Assembly (NCBI GenBank): GCA_044353165.1
Contig: JBILCM010000015.1
Location: forward strand, 1 to 41,809
From: JBILCM01 sp044353165
GTDB lineage: Bacteria > Bacillota > Bacilli > Paenibacillales > YIM-B00363
Reading direction: 5' to 3'
DNA: 41,809 nt
A program made the translations under genes and the position numbers. How positions within the stretch are numbered: the stretch's first letter is position 1; each line of letters starts with the position of its first letter. The notes beneath the pieces were generated by a model. That model had not been told where the DNA came from, ran no database searches, and saw only the letters and a list, made by a program, of their open reading frames with translations. Positions 1-7,517 of the stretch are shown in pieces.

Positions 1-454
1 AATGCAAGCATTGCGCGCGATGCGAACTGAGATTGAAAAATTAGTGGCGAATGCGGCCGAACAGTCTACACTAAATCGATTTCTGACAGAACTTTTTAGC
101 TCGCTTTTTGGACCTAAGAGTCCGGACCAAGGAATAAAATACGCAGATGCCATGCGTGAAACATTCATTCCGATGATCCAAAGTATACTTCGACAGTTCA
201 TCAATTCTACAGAAAATATGAATAACATCAATCGTTGGATCCAAGAACAAGCAGCCTATTTAATTGAAAAAAATCATGGCCGAATAGGGGAGCTGGTAAA
301 AGAAAATATAGATAAACTTAACGATAGATCGTTAGTCAAGTTAATGGAGAATCAAATTGGTCAGGACTTGCAATGGATCCGAGTCAACGGCGCACTTTGC
401 GGATTTACAATCGGTATAATTATAGGGTTCCTACGATGCTGTGTTATACAATAG
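1..454 (+). CDS. DUF445 family membrane protein, C-terminal part
   Basis: About 150 residues are visible and the reading frame is open to the window edge, so the start lies upstream. The sequence is a long, charged, helical stretch followed by a family-typical ending: a segment reading roughly IGxDLQWIRVNG (residues about 118-130 of the visible part) and then one hydrophobic helix. This matches the C-terminus of DUF445 proteins (YheB-like in bacilli), integral membrane proteins of unknown function with a membrane segment at each end. It seems to be the last gene of its unit: the next 167 bp hold the promoter region of the following oxidoreductase genes. Family call is from motif recognition; function is unknown. 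Confidence 0.75.
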   Translation, partial: MQALRAMRTEIEKLVANAAEQSTLNRFLTELFSSLFGPKSPDQGIKYADAMRETFIPMIQSILRQFINSTENMNNINRWIQEQAAYLIEKNHGRIGELVKENIDKLNDRSLVKLMENQIGQDLQWIRVNGALCGFTIGIIIGFLRCCVIQ

Positions 455-507
455 AAACAACCTGTTTGTATCAAGCTATTCCGCAAAAAAACCCGATACT
501 AGTTTGT

Positions 508-560
508 TTGCATATTTTCGAAAATCAAGTATACTCATCTTAAGCATTTCCTGTTATACT
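508..560 (+). promoter_or_regulatory. Putative promoter(s) of the 2-oxoacid oxidoreductase operon
   Basis: Two candidates are seen. One has TTGCAT (508-513) and TATACT (530-535) with a 16-bp spacer. The other is an extended -10, TGT-TATACT (552-560). Both lie in the tandem repeat and point into the operon. Not tested; the -35 matches are weak. Confidence 0.4.
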
Positions 561-573
561 CAAGTTTAAGCAT
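530..573 (+). repeat. Tandem imperfect direct repeat in promoter region
   Basis: TATACTCA-(2-3 nt)-TTAAGCAT occurs at 530-547 and again at 555-573, a 25-bp period. Each copy begins with a TATACT -10-like hexamer. The repeat sits 50-90 bp upstream of the oxidoreductase start codon. Confidence 0.5.
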
Positions 574-621
574 CTGTTTCAATAAAATAATGTATTGAAT
601 GATAGGAAAGGGGAGAGCTGC

Positions 622-1629
622 ATGGCACAATTGCCAAAAACAAACGAACTCGGCTTCTTCGAGATTAGGCTAGAATCCATTGGCGGTTTAGGCGCTAATT
701 TAGCTGGCAAGATGATAGCAGAATCCGGTGTCGTTGGAAGCGGCTATAATGGAGTAAGTTTTTCTTCATACGGTTCTGAGAAGAAAGGGTCTCCAGTTAA
801 AGCACACATTCGCTTCTGTGACACGAATGCAGACATTCGCGACACGACACCAGTAGAACGTCCTCATATCGTCGGTATTTTTCATGAGAATTTATCCAAA
901 ACAGTCAACGTTGTAAGTGGAATTTACGCAGATAGTATTGTTTTGGTCAACTCGACTCGCTCACCAGAGCAGTTGAAGGAAAAGATGAATTTAGTCGGAG
1001 GCACAATAGCAGTTGTTGATGCAACTGGGATTTCATTAGATGAAAAAAATCGTGTCAATATGGCAATGCTCGGCGCAATGTTTAGACTGTGTGATTTCCT
1101 AGATGCCGATCACATGCGTGGTGTCATTCGTAAATCACTCGAGAAAAAATATCCACAAAGTGTCGAACCTGCTTTGCGGACATTTCAACGTGGTTATGAT
1201 GAAGTTAATTTCCAAACTTTTGCACTTCCGGAAGGCGTGAAGATGCCTGAGCACAAGCGTTGGGATATTCCTGTTCTTGGTTATGCGACACAACCCATCG
1301 GAGGAATGATTACAAATCCAGGTAATAGCATACTCAAAGATCTGAGCATATCTCGAAGCGGAATGATGCCTCATTTTGATGACGATAAGTGTATTCACTG
1401 CGCCGCTTGCGATAACGTTTGTCCTGATTTCTGTTTTGTATGGGATGAGCAACCTGATAAAAAAGGCCGTCCTCAGATGTTTCTGCAAGGCATTGACTAT
1501 CAATATTGCAAAGGCTGTCTTAAATGTGTGACAGCATGCCCAACAGAAGCATTGAGTTCCGCTCGTGAGACGGATGGCTACGGGGAAGAGCATCGCATAC
1601 CGCATCGTTTTAAACTCGCTCATGCATAA
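622..1629 (+). CDS. 2-oxoacid:ferredoxin oxidoreductase, fused gamma-delta subunit
   Basis: 335 residues. The ATG at 622 follows GAAAGGGGAG and is preferred over an upstream in-frame start at 595. The N-terminal ~190 residues are the gamma domain (glycine-rich segment near residue 16, IGGLGANLAGK). The C-terminal part is a bacterial-type 2x[4Fe-4S] ferredoxin (delta) domain. Its cluster I ligands are C257, C260, C263 and C267P, and its cluster II ligands are C296, C299, C302 and C306P. It would pass electrons from TPP-dependent oxidative decarboxylation of a 2-oxoacid (pyruvate-type) to ferredoxin in the cytoplasm. It lies 32 bp before the alpha-beta gene, so the two should be cotranscribed. 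The exact substrate cannot be fixed from sequence alone. Confidence 0.88.
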   Translation: MAQLPKTNELGFFEIRLESIGGLGANLAGKMIAESGVVGSGYNGVSFSSYGSEKKGSPVKAHIRFCDTNADIRDTTPVERPHIVGIFHENLSKTVNVVSGIYADSIVLVNSTRSPEQLKEKMNLVGGTIAVVDATGISLDEKNRVNMAMLGAMFRLCDFLDADHMRGVIRKSLEKKYPQSVEPALRTFQRGYDEVNFQTFALPEGVKMPEHKRWDIPVLGYATQPIGGMITNPGNSILKDLSISRSGMMPHFDDDKCIHCAACDNVCPDFCFVWDEQPDKKGRPQMFLQGIDYQYCKGCLKCVTACPTEALSSARETDGYGEEHRIPHRFKLAHA

Positions 1630-1661
1630 CTGAAAGAAGACGAAGGGAGATGTGAGTCATA

Positions 1662-3965
1662 GTGGCGATCGATTATAAGAAAGAAGTTAATCATGGAACA
1701 GTAGAACAACGTATTGTTTACGAATCTGGTAATGAAATGGCAGCTTATGCAGCACACCAGATCAACTATCATATTATGGGGTATTTCCCGATTTCACCTT
1801 CTACTGAAGTAGCTCAGTTTCTAGATTTGATGAAGGCAAACGGGCAACATGATGTGAAATTAATACCTGCTGATGGTGAACATGGATCAGCGGGCATTTG
1901 TTACGGAGCATCAACTGGCGGCGGTCGTGTATTTAATGCAACAAGTGCAAATGGATACCTGTACATGATCGAACAGATGCCGGTGCAGTCAGGCACGCGT
2001 TTTCCGATGGTGATGAATCTGGTATGTCGTTCTGTATCCGGACCACTTGATATACATGGCGATCATTCAGATCTTTATTACGCTCTAAACACGGGTTGGC
2101 CCATACTGATGTGTCGTGACCCACAAGCTGTATATGATATGAATATTATGGCTATCAAACTCGCTGAGCATTCTGACGTTCGCTTACCCGTACTGGTTGC
2201 CTCAGATGGTTATTTTACGTCTCACCAAAAGCGCCGCGTGCAAACATTCGCTATGAAAGAAGATGTTCATGCATTTATTGGAGAAATTCCAAAAAACTTT
2301 CCTCACGTATTGGACCGTAACAACCCCATCACAGTAGGTCCTTACATGAATGAACCAGATTATATCAATAACTGCTACCAACAATCTGTTGCAATGTATA
2401 AAGCAGGAGAAGTTTTTGATCAAATTCGCAAAGAATACGCTGTATTAACGGGTCGAGATTATCCAATTCTTGATCTGTATCAGATGGAAGATGCTGAAGT
2501 CGTATTGTTTATGTTGAACTCAGCTTCAGAAATCACGAAAGTGGCAGTCGATCAAATGCGTGCCAAAGGAATTAAAGCGGGCGCAATTGCCCCTAATATG
2601 ATTCGTCCATTCCCAGCCAAAGAAATCGCTGATGCGTTAAAACATGTGAAAGCTGTAGTTGTTGGGGATCGTGCTGATTCTTATGGTGGACACGGTGGAA
2701 ATATGGTGAACGAAGTCAAATCTGCATTGTTTACGCACAATGTAAAGAACATTCATGTGATTTCACGTGTTTATGGACTTGGAGGTAAAGATTACTTCCT
2801 TGAAGATGCGTTGGCATTCTTTGAACTCGGTATTGAAACTATTGCAAAAGGTTACGTAGAGAAACCTTTTGATTATTATGGTCACACACCAGGCGATCCT
2901 AACAAAGCTCCGAAGCGGATCCTTGAACCGATGGCTTATGAAGACTTGAAAACTGGGTTAATTACAGTTGATAAAGATGAAGAAACAGGTAAGTTGAAAG
3001 TGAAAGTACCACCGCTCCGTCAATTAACAAAAAAACCCAAGCGCATGGCTCCTGGTCATGGAGCTTGCCCAGGATGCGGGATCTTCTCAGGACTTGAGTT
3101 GTTCTTCAAAGGAATCGAAGGCGATATTGTAGCTTTGTATCACACTGGTTGTGCAATGGTTGTGACCACAGGATATCCATACTCATCTCACAAAGCAACT
3201 TACATTCACAACCTCTTCAACAACGGTGCAGCAACGATGTCAGGCGTTGTAGAGATGTTCTGGGAACGTAAACGTCGCGGTGAACTTAATGATTTGGGAC
3301 TCAAAGATGACTTCACTTTCGTTATGGTAACAGGTGACGGTGGAATGGATATCGGTATGGGACCTGCGATTGGAACAGCTTTACGTAATCACAAGATGAT
3401 CATTATAGAGTACGATAATGAAGGATACATGAACACTGGTGCTCAGCTCTCTTATTCCACACCATTGGGTCACCGAACTTCTACATCAAATGTAGGAAAG
3501 CACCAAGGGGGTAAGTTGTTCCACCATAAAGACACAGCACAAATTATGGCAGCAACCAACATTCCTTACGTATTTACAGGTTCAGAAGCACATCCTCAAG
3601 ATTTGTTGCGCAAGGCAGCAAAGGCTCAGTATTATGCACAGAACGAAGGCATGGTTTACGGAAAAATTCTTATAACATGTCCGCTGAATTGGCTTTCCGA
3701 AGAAAAGGATGGGGCTACCATCATTGAGAATGCAGTTAACTCTTGTTTTTTCCCTCTTTATGAGGTTGAACAAGGAGTGACTTCGATCACATACAACCCG
3801 GAAGAGAAAAACAAACGGGTTCCGCTCAGTGATTGGTTGAAACAAATGGGTAAAACGAAGCATATGACCAAACCTGAATACGAGGCGGCTTACAAATCTT
3901 TCGAAGACGAAGTGGACCGTCGTTGGAGTCGCTTGAAGGCTAAACACGAGAATGAATATTTGTAA
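1662..3965 (+). CDS. 2-oxoacid (pyruvate-type):ferredoxin oxidoreductase, fused alpha-beta subunit
   Basis: 767 residues; GTG start with AAGGGAG upstream. Residues ~1-430 form the alpha subunit, including the segment SGPLDIHGDHSD that aligns with the conserved pyrimidine-domain loop of PorA proteins. Residues ~450-767 form the beta subunit, with GHGACPGCG (~466) and the TPP/Mg motif beginning GDGG at 558 and ending in a conserved N-E-G-Y-M-N-T-G run. The beta domain has too few clustered cysteines to carry extra ferredoxin clusters, so clusters come mainly from the partner gene. The pair makes a complete enzyme that converts a 2-oxoacid plus CoA to acyl-CoA, CO2 and reduced ferredoxin. The alpha sequence looks PorA-like rather than KorA-like, so pyruvate is the first guess. 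Confidence 0.88.
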   Translation: MAIDYKKEVNHGTVEQRIVYESGNEMAAYAAHQINYHIMGYFPISPSTEVAQFLDLMKANGQHDVKLIPADGEHGSAGICYGASTGGGRVFNATSANGYLYMIEQMPVQSGTRFPMVMNLVCRSVSGPLDIHGDHSDLYYALNTGWPILMCRDPQAVYDMNIMAIKLAEHSDVRLPVLVASDGYFTSHQKRRVQTFAMKEDVHAFIGEIPKNFPHVLDRNNPITVGPYMNEPDYINNCYQQSVAMYKAGEVFDQIRKEYAVLTGRDYPILDLYQMEDAEVVLFMLNSASEITKVAVDQMRAKGIKAGAIAPNMIRPFPAKEIADALKHVKAVVVGDRADSYGGHGGNMVNEVKSALFTHNVKNIHVISRVYGLGGKDYFLEDALAFFELGIETIAKGYVEKPFDYYGHTPGDPNKAPKRILEPMAYEDLKTGLITVDKDEETGKLKVKVPPLRQLTKKPKRMAPGHGACPGCGIFSGLELFFKGIEGDIVALYHTGCAMVVTTGYPYSSHKATYIHNLFNNGAATMSGVVEMFWERKRRGELNDLGLKDDFTFVMVTGDGGMDIGMGPAIGTALRNHKMIIIEYDNEGYMNTGAQLSYSTPLGHRTSTSNVGKHQGGKLFHHKDTAQIMAATNIPYVFTGSEAHPQDLLRKAAKAQYYAQNEGMVYGKILITCPLNWLSEEKDGATIIENAVNSCFFPLYEVEQGVTSITYNPEEKNKRVPLSDWLKQMGKTKHMTKPEYEAAYKSFEDEVDRRWSRLKAKHENEYL

Positions 3966-3979
3966 ATTGCGTAACGCCT

Positions 3980-4249
3980 ATGCCTTACATTCTTAAACAT
4001 GAAACTACAGGACTCATTGCTGCTGCAACTCTTCGCAATATCTACGATCTTGATTACTATGGAGCTGAATGGTGGACGAGTGAAGATGAAGCGCTACAAG
4101 TTGCAGCAGGTCGGTCCCAATGGCATCCTGTCCATATTACCGAAGCAAAGCTAAAAATTCTAAACGTAAAATTAAATAATAATCAAAACCGTAGTTTGTT
4201 CTTAAACGAAGACGGAACACTGCGCATTGAATTCAGTTCCGCTGACTAA
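3980..4249 (+). CDS. Unrecognised 89-residue protein
   Basis: A small soluble protein with an aromatic- and acid-rich N-terminal half (LDYYGAEWW region at residues 24-32) and no membrane segment or cysteine cluster. It starts 14 bp after the alpha-beta oxidoreductase gene with no clear Shine-Dalgarno, so translation may depend on coupling to the upstream gene. The stop codon lies inside the terminator hairpin at 4235-4259, which makes it the last gene of the oxidoreductase unit. Function is not recognised. The position suggests an accessory protein, but that is inference. Confidence 0.65.
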   Translation: MPYILKHETTGLIAAATLRNIYDLDYYGAEWWTSEDEALQVAAGRSQWHPVHITEAKLKILNVKLNNNQNRSLFLNEDGTLRIEFSSAD

Positions 4250-4266
4250 TGGCGGAACTTTTCGTT
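4235..4266 (+). terminator. Rho-independent terminator after the oxidoreductase operon
   Basis: AGTTCCGC (4235-4242) pairs with GCGGAACT (4252-4259), followed by TTTTCGTTT. The stem includes the last codons and stop of the 89-residue gene. Confidence 0.75.
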
Positions 4267-4301
4267 TCCTTCCTATTCTAACGTTGCAATGAGGTATGAA
4301 G

Positions 4302-4781
4302 ATGATAAATACACAATTCTATGACCAATTAGCTCATGTTGAGTTGCACCCACATCTGAAGCAAACGATTGATAAAGCAGGATATTCAGGTTTTCGTATT
4401 CTTGTGGATCAATTCGAGAATGCTGTGAAGTTTGCGGATGAAGAACATTTTGACCAACTCGAAGAAAGAATTCTCAGAGCCATTGAGTTATTCCCAGAGC
4501 CGGTTCATTTTAGCCCCACATGGCAAAATTTTTGGCATGAGATACAAACGAAATTGCGATGGAAACGACATGTTTATGCATCAGTCAATGATCATGATCG
4601 CGCAGGAGAATGGCAGATCATCATGGATAATCCTTTCACAAACCAAGAAGTTGTCTGTTATCCCAGTTTATCTTTTAAAGAGGCTGCATATTTGTTCGGT
4701 TATTTCAAACCAACATTAGAATTGAATGAGTACATTCGTGTGCAGAAAGTAGTAACCTCGCTTATCGGAACGGGAGAATAA
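4302..4781 (+). CDS. Unrecognised 159-residue cytoplasmic protein
   Basis: GAGGT at 4291-4295 is 6 bp from the ATG at 4302, so this start is preferred to the in-frame ATG at 4296, which abuts the site. The protein is acidic and mostly helical in the first half, with aromatic residues spread through the second half. It has no signal peptide, membrane segment or motif I can name. It ends 35 bp before the next gene and is probably cotranscribed with it. I do not recognise its family. It may be a lineage-specific conserved protein. Confidence 0.65.
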   Translation: MINTQFYDQLAHVELHPHLKQTIDKAGYSGFRILVDQFENAVKFADEEHFDQLEERILRAIELFPEPVHFSPTWQNFWHEIQTKLRWKRHVYASVNDHDRAGEWQIIMDNPFTNQEVVCYPSLSFKEAAYLFGYFKPTLELNEYIRVQKVVTSLIGTGE

Positions 4782-4816
4782 GTGGGTTGAATGAAATGTT
4801 GGAGGGATACGGATCC

Positions 4817-5338
4817 ATGAAACAACGATTGGTGATGGAAGCCGTCATGGCAGCTATATATGGAGAAATTATGTTTCCAATTCGTCCTGTTGAATATGTA
4901 GTGCCTTATTCATCCATCATGGAGCTTTATGAACTGCGTGACCATGTTTCGACAATTATGCCGGATCCGGCGGATGATGCACATGTGCGAAAGAAAATTC
5001 TTGAGATGATTGCATTTTTTGATAATGAATTGAACAGAAAGAAGATTGAGAAAATATTCGCATTACCTTGGAGAATGAGTGCGCCGCTCGTAGTTAACAA
5101 CGATGTTTCGTTCGTTGTTGTGAATGTATCTGACAATGAACAATATGGCGAGAGTTTCGACCCCATTGAGACGGAAATGTTACTTACGGCCGTGCGTGAA
5201 CAGTTACCTATTCTTACGGATCAACCTGAATTCGTCGAACGAATAATTTCTTTCGAAATACCCATTCAAGTGTTTGATGTCGAAGACTTGGAATATGCCC
5301 TAGAAACAGATCGTTACGATGCATCGCCTTCAAACTGA
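4817..5338 (+). CDS. Conserved hypothetical protein, 173 residues
   Basis: GGAGGG (4801-4806) is 10 bp from the ATG at 4817. A TTG at 4787 would add 10 residues but has a poorer site. The protein is acidic, with a mixed alpha/beta look and no membrane segment. Residues ~15-35 read as VEYVVPYSSIMELYEL, a pattern I associate with an uncharacterised protein family of Paenibacillus-type genomes. The 3' end overlaps the convergent YcgQ-like gene by 25 bp (5314-5338). No function can be assigned. Confidence 0.7.
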   Translation: MKQRLVMEAVMAAIYGEIMFPIRPVEYVVPYSSIMELYELRDHVSTIMPDPADDAHVRKKILEMIAFFDNELNRKKIEKIFALPWRMSAPLVVNNDVSFVVVNVSDNEQYGESFDPIETEMLLTAVREQLPILTDQPEFVERIISFEIPIQVFDVEDLEYALETDRYDASPSN

Positions 5339-6189
5339 TTGTCGAGGATGTCATAGTTGGGGTAAACATACGGTGTTTCAGGCATCTCTATACGTTCAAC
5401 AGCAGTGGCTTGAATCGTAATGACATCCGTTCCTTCATACATTGTTGAACCAATGTTGCCGATAACCCGAACCCAAGAATCCGTATAGTATTCTCTGGCC
5501 TCAGGCCATTCAACTAAAAATCCGTACGGTGTTGCATCCGCAGAACAACATTCCATCGCCAAGCGGGCAACCACAAATTGTGAATTATTCATTCCTTCCT
5601 GTACATAAACAAAGCCTTCTATTTGAATCGTTTTTCCTTGAAACGGTTTCTTGAACAAATCAATGGCTGTGCTAATCTCCAGAAACTTATCCTCCTCAAC
5701 AAGGATTGGATTCTGAAGAAACAACGCTTGTGCTAATTGTGAATATTGTTTTACATATGGATCTTGAGCAAAAAATAACCCTCCCTCCGAAGGTTGCTGC
5801 TCCGCAATGGCTTCACTGCTATAGAGCGAGATTCCTTTCTTATCTATCAAGTGGCTGCCCATTACAGTATCCGGGACAAAATAGCCAAAAAACAAAGGAG
5901 TTAAAAATAATGCATACGCAATAGTATGTCGCCACAGTGGCTTCTGATGGTGATGATCACAATCGCAATAAATGGAATCGCCTTGAAAATAACGTAACGA
6001 TCCATACATTAAATAAACAGCAACAACAGCAAACACAATAGCGGCAAGCTTCACAATAATTTCCATCTTCGGAGCTATGTAAAGGGAGATGGCATCTGTT
6101 CTCACAAGATGTAAAGTATAAAGTGAGAATGCTCCAAAAAATAATCCTCGCAACAGATAATGAATGCCCATTCTAAATTCAGGTTTCAT
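5314..6189 (-). CDS. TIGR03943/DUF1980 family membrane protein (YcgQ-like)
   Basis: 291 residues. The ATG at 6189 follows a run of seven G on the coding strand. The N-terminal ~110 residues contain two to three hydrophobic segments, with a Cys/His cluster CDCDHHHQK in the cytoplasmic-side loop that could bind metal. The C-terminal part (~130-291) is a soluble domain with a paired Cys (ECCSAD) near residue 220. It matches the YcgQ half of the two-subunit YcgR/YcgQ permease complex. Its ribosome site overlaps the stop of the permease gene (stop 6200-6202), so the two are coupled. Substrate is unknown. The partner's His-rich loop and this Cys/His cluster point to a metal or metal-stress role, which is inference. 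Confidence 0.8.
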   Translation of the reverse strand: MKPEFRMGIHYLLRGLFFGAFSLYTLHLVRTDAISLYIAPKMEIIVKLAAIVFAVVAVYLMYGSLRYFQGDSIYCDCDHHHQKPLWRHTIAYALFLTPLFFGYFVPDTVMGSHLIDKKGISLYSSEAIAEQQPSEGGLFFAQDPYVKQYSQLAQALFLQNPILVEEDKFLEISTAIDLFKKPFQGKTIQIEGFVYVQEGMNNSQFVVARLAMECCSADATPYGFLVEWPEAREYYTDSWVRVIGNIGSTMYEGTDVITIQATAVERIEMPETPYVYPNYDILDNQFEGDAS

Positions 6190-6199
6190 TGTACCCCCC

Positions 6200-7207
6200 C
6201 TAATCAATTATAAATCCGATGATGGAAGATCCGATTCCAACCAAGAATGCCACAAGTAATGTCAATATAACAATAAATTTCGCCCTGCATACGGACAATA
6301 GCATCAATGTGCTTTTCAAATCTAACATGGGACCAAATACTAGGAAAGCTAACAATGAACTCGATGCAAATGTGGTCGCGAAAGAGGAAGCTACAAAAGC
6401 ATCTGCGGTAGAACAGATGGAGAGAATATATGCAAAACCCATCATAAATATATTGGATCCCCAATCACTTGATGCCACATCGATCAATATCCGTCTTGGC
6501 ACAAATGTTTGAACGACCGCTGTTATGAATGCCCCAAAAATCAAATATTTGCCCATTTCAAATAATTCACTTGCGGCATGGTCGAATGTTTGAACCAATT
6601 TTCCTATTGTAGTTTTCTGTTCAACTGAATGATGATGGTGTTGTTCGGTCGTATGCAGTTGTTTTAAAGGATTTGTGCGCAAAAATTTGTAAATGATTAG
6701 ACCAACAAGGCTTGCTACAGCAAAAGCAAGCGCCATCCGTGAATAAGCAATTGCAGGGTTAGAACGAAAAGCCAAATAGGTCGCAGAATAAACAACCGGG
6801 TTAATAATCGGTCCAGCAAGTAGAAAAACAACAGCAGCATAAAGGGGAAACCCTTTGGATACGAGGCGCCTCGCTACCGGAACCATACCGCATTCGCATA
6901 TCGGAAACACTATGCCAAGCAAACTTGCAACCATCACACCGAATACAGGATGCTTGGGGATTATTCGTTGCACGAATGAATCAGGTATAAAAACTTGTAA
7001 AATTGCAGAAATAATTACACCAAGTACAATAAATGGGAACGCTTCAAGAGTGATTCCGATAAACATTGTTTTGAACGTTTGTACATTCGGTTGCTCCATC
7101 AAGGGTGAGTTTCGAAGCACTTCTGGATTCATGAAAAGCGCAATGAGCATTCCTAATATTACGATGGAAAGCAACGAAATTATGTAACGATGGAGAGGTT
7201 GCATCAT
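6200..7207 (-). CDS. UPF0718/DUF318 family permease (YcgR-like)
   Basis: 335 residues, polytopic (about eight hydrophobic segments). Family signatures are CECGMVPVARR in the first repeat and CSTADAFVA in the second, the paired Cys-containing loops of this permease family. A histidine-rich loop (HTTEQHHHH) lies around residues 184-192. The start ATGATG overlaps the stop of the upstream DUF2533 gene (7204-7206), and its own stop is embedded in the ribosome site of the YcgQ-like gene. The three genes are therefore almost certainly translated as one unit. Substrate is unproven. Confidence 0.85.
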   Translation of the reverse strand: MMQPLHRYIISLLSIVILGMLIALFMNPEVLRNSPLMEQPNVQTFKTMFIGITLEAFPFIVLGVIISAILQVFIPDSFVQRIIPKHPVFGVMVASLLGIVFPICECGMVPVARRLVSKGFPLYAAVVFLLAGPIINPVVYSATYLAFRSNPAIAYSRMALAFAVASLVGLIIYKFLRTNPLKQLHTTEQHHHHSVEQKTTIGKLVQTFDHAASELFEMGKYLIFGAFITAVVQTFVPRRILIDVASSDWGSNIFMMGFAYILSICSTADAFVASSFATTFASSSLLAFLVFGPMLDLKSTLMLLSVCRAKFIVILTLLVAFLVGIGSSIIGFIID

Positions 7208-7470
7208 TCTTTTCCTCGATTTTTGGCAACGTATTGTTCTACCATAGCAGCAGACACATATTTGCGAGATGGTGAGATGCCATGTTTTGCATGTTCATTG
7301 ATTTGACGTGTAACTTGGTTGATTTGGTTAACATCGTAAGGTGTACCTGATCTACATTTTTCAATCGCGGTTTCAATCGCTTGTTCTCTTATCGCTTCCA
7401 ATTGAGCGAATATCTCAAGATGCCTATGTTGATTTTGTGAATGTCGAGTTATGGCTTCATGAACGTTCAT
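7204..7470 (-). CDS. DUF2533 family protein (YpbS-like)
   Basis: 88 residues. The ATG at 7470 follows GGAGGTACAAC on the coding strand. It is helical and His-rich at the N-terminus (HEAITRHSQNQHRHLEIF), with a basic C-terminus, resembling B. subtilis YpbS of unknown function. It overlaps the YcgR-like permease by 4 bp (ATGA), and the cytochrome P450 ends 31 bp upstream on the same strand, so a four-gene transcript is possible. The link of this family to a YcgRQ permease is notable but untested. Confidence 0.72.
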   Translation of the reverse strand: MNVHEAITRHSQNQHRHLEIFAQLEAIREQAIETAIEKCRSGTPYDVNQINQVTRQINEHAKHGISPSRKYVSAAMVEQYVAKNRGKE

Positions 7471-7489
7471 GTTGTACCTCCAATCAATA

Positions 7490-7517
7490 ATGTCTCAGAC
7501 ATCATAAAGAATGTCTG
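7490..7517 (-). repeat. Overlapping inverted repeats at the P450 3' end
   Basis: ATGTCT-C-AGACAT (7490-7502) and CAGACAT-8 nt-ATGTCTG (7496-7517) share one arm, so two alternative hairpins are possible. The P450 stop codon (7502-7504) is at the start of the loop of the larger one. There is no T-run, so this is not a good terminator. It could be a processing or regulatory element before the DUF2533 gene. Confidence 0.45.

Noticed and set aside
1135..1623. 162-residue minus-strand frame in the gamma-delta oxidoreductase gene
   Set aside because: Shadow of a gene with complete ferredoxin motifs; no family similarity.
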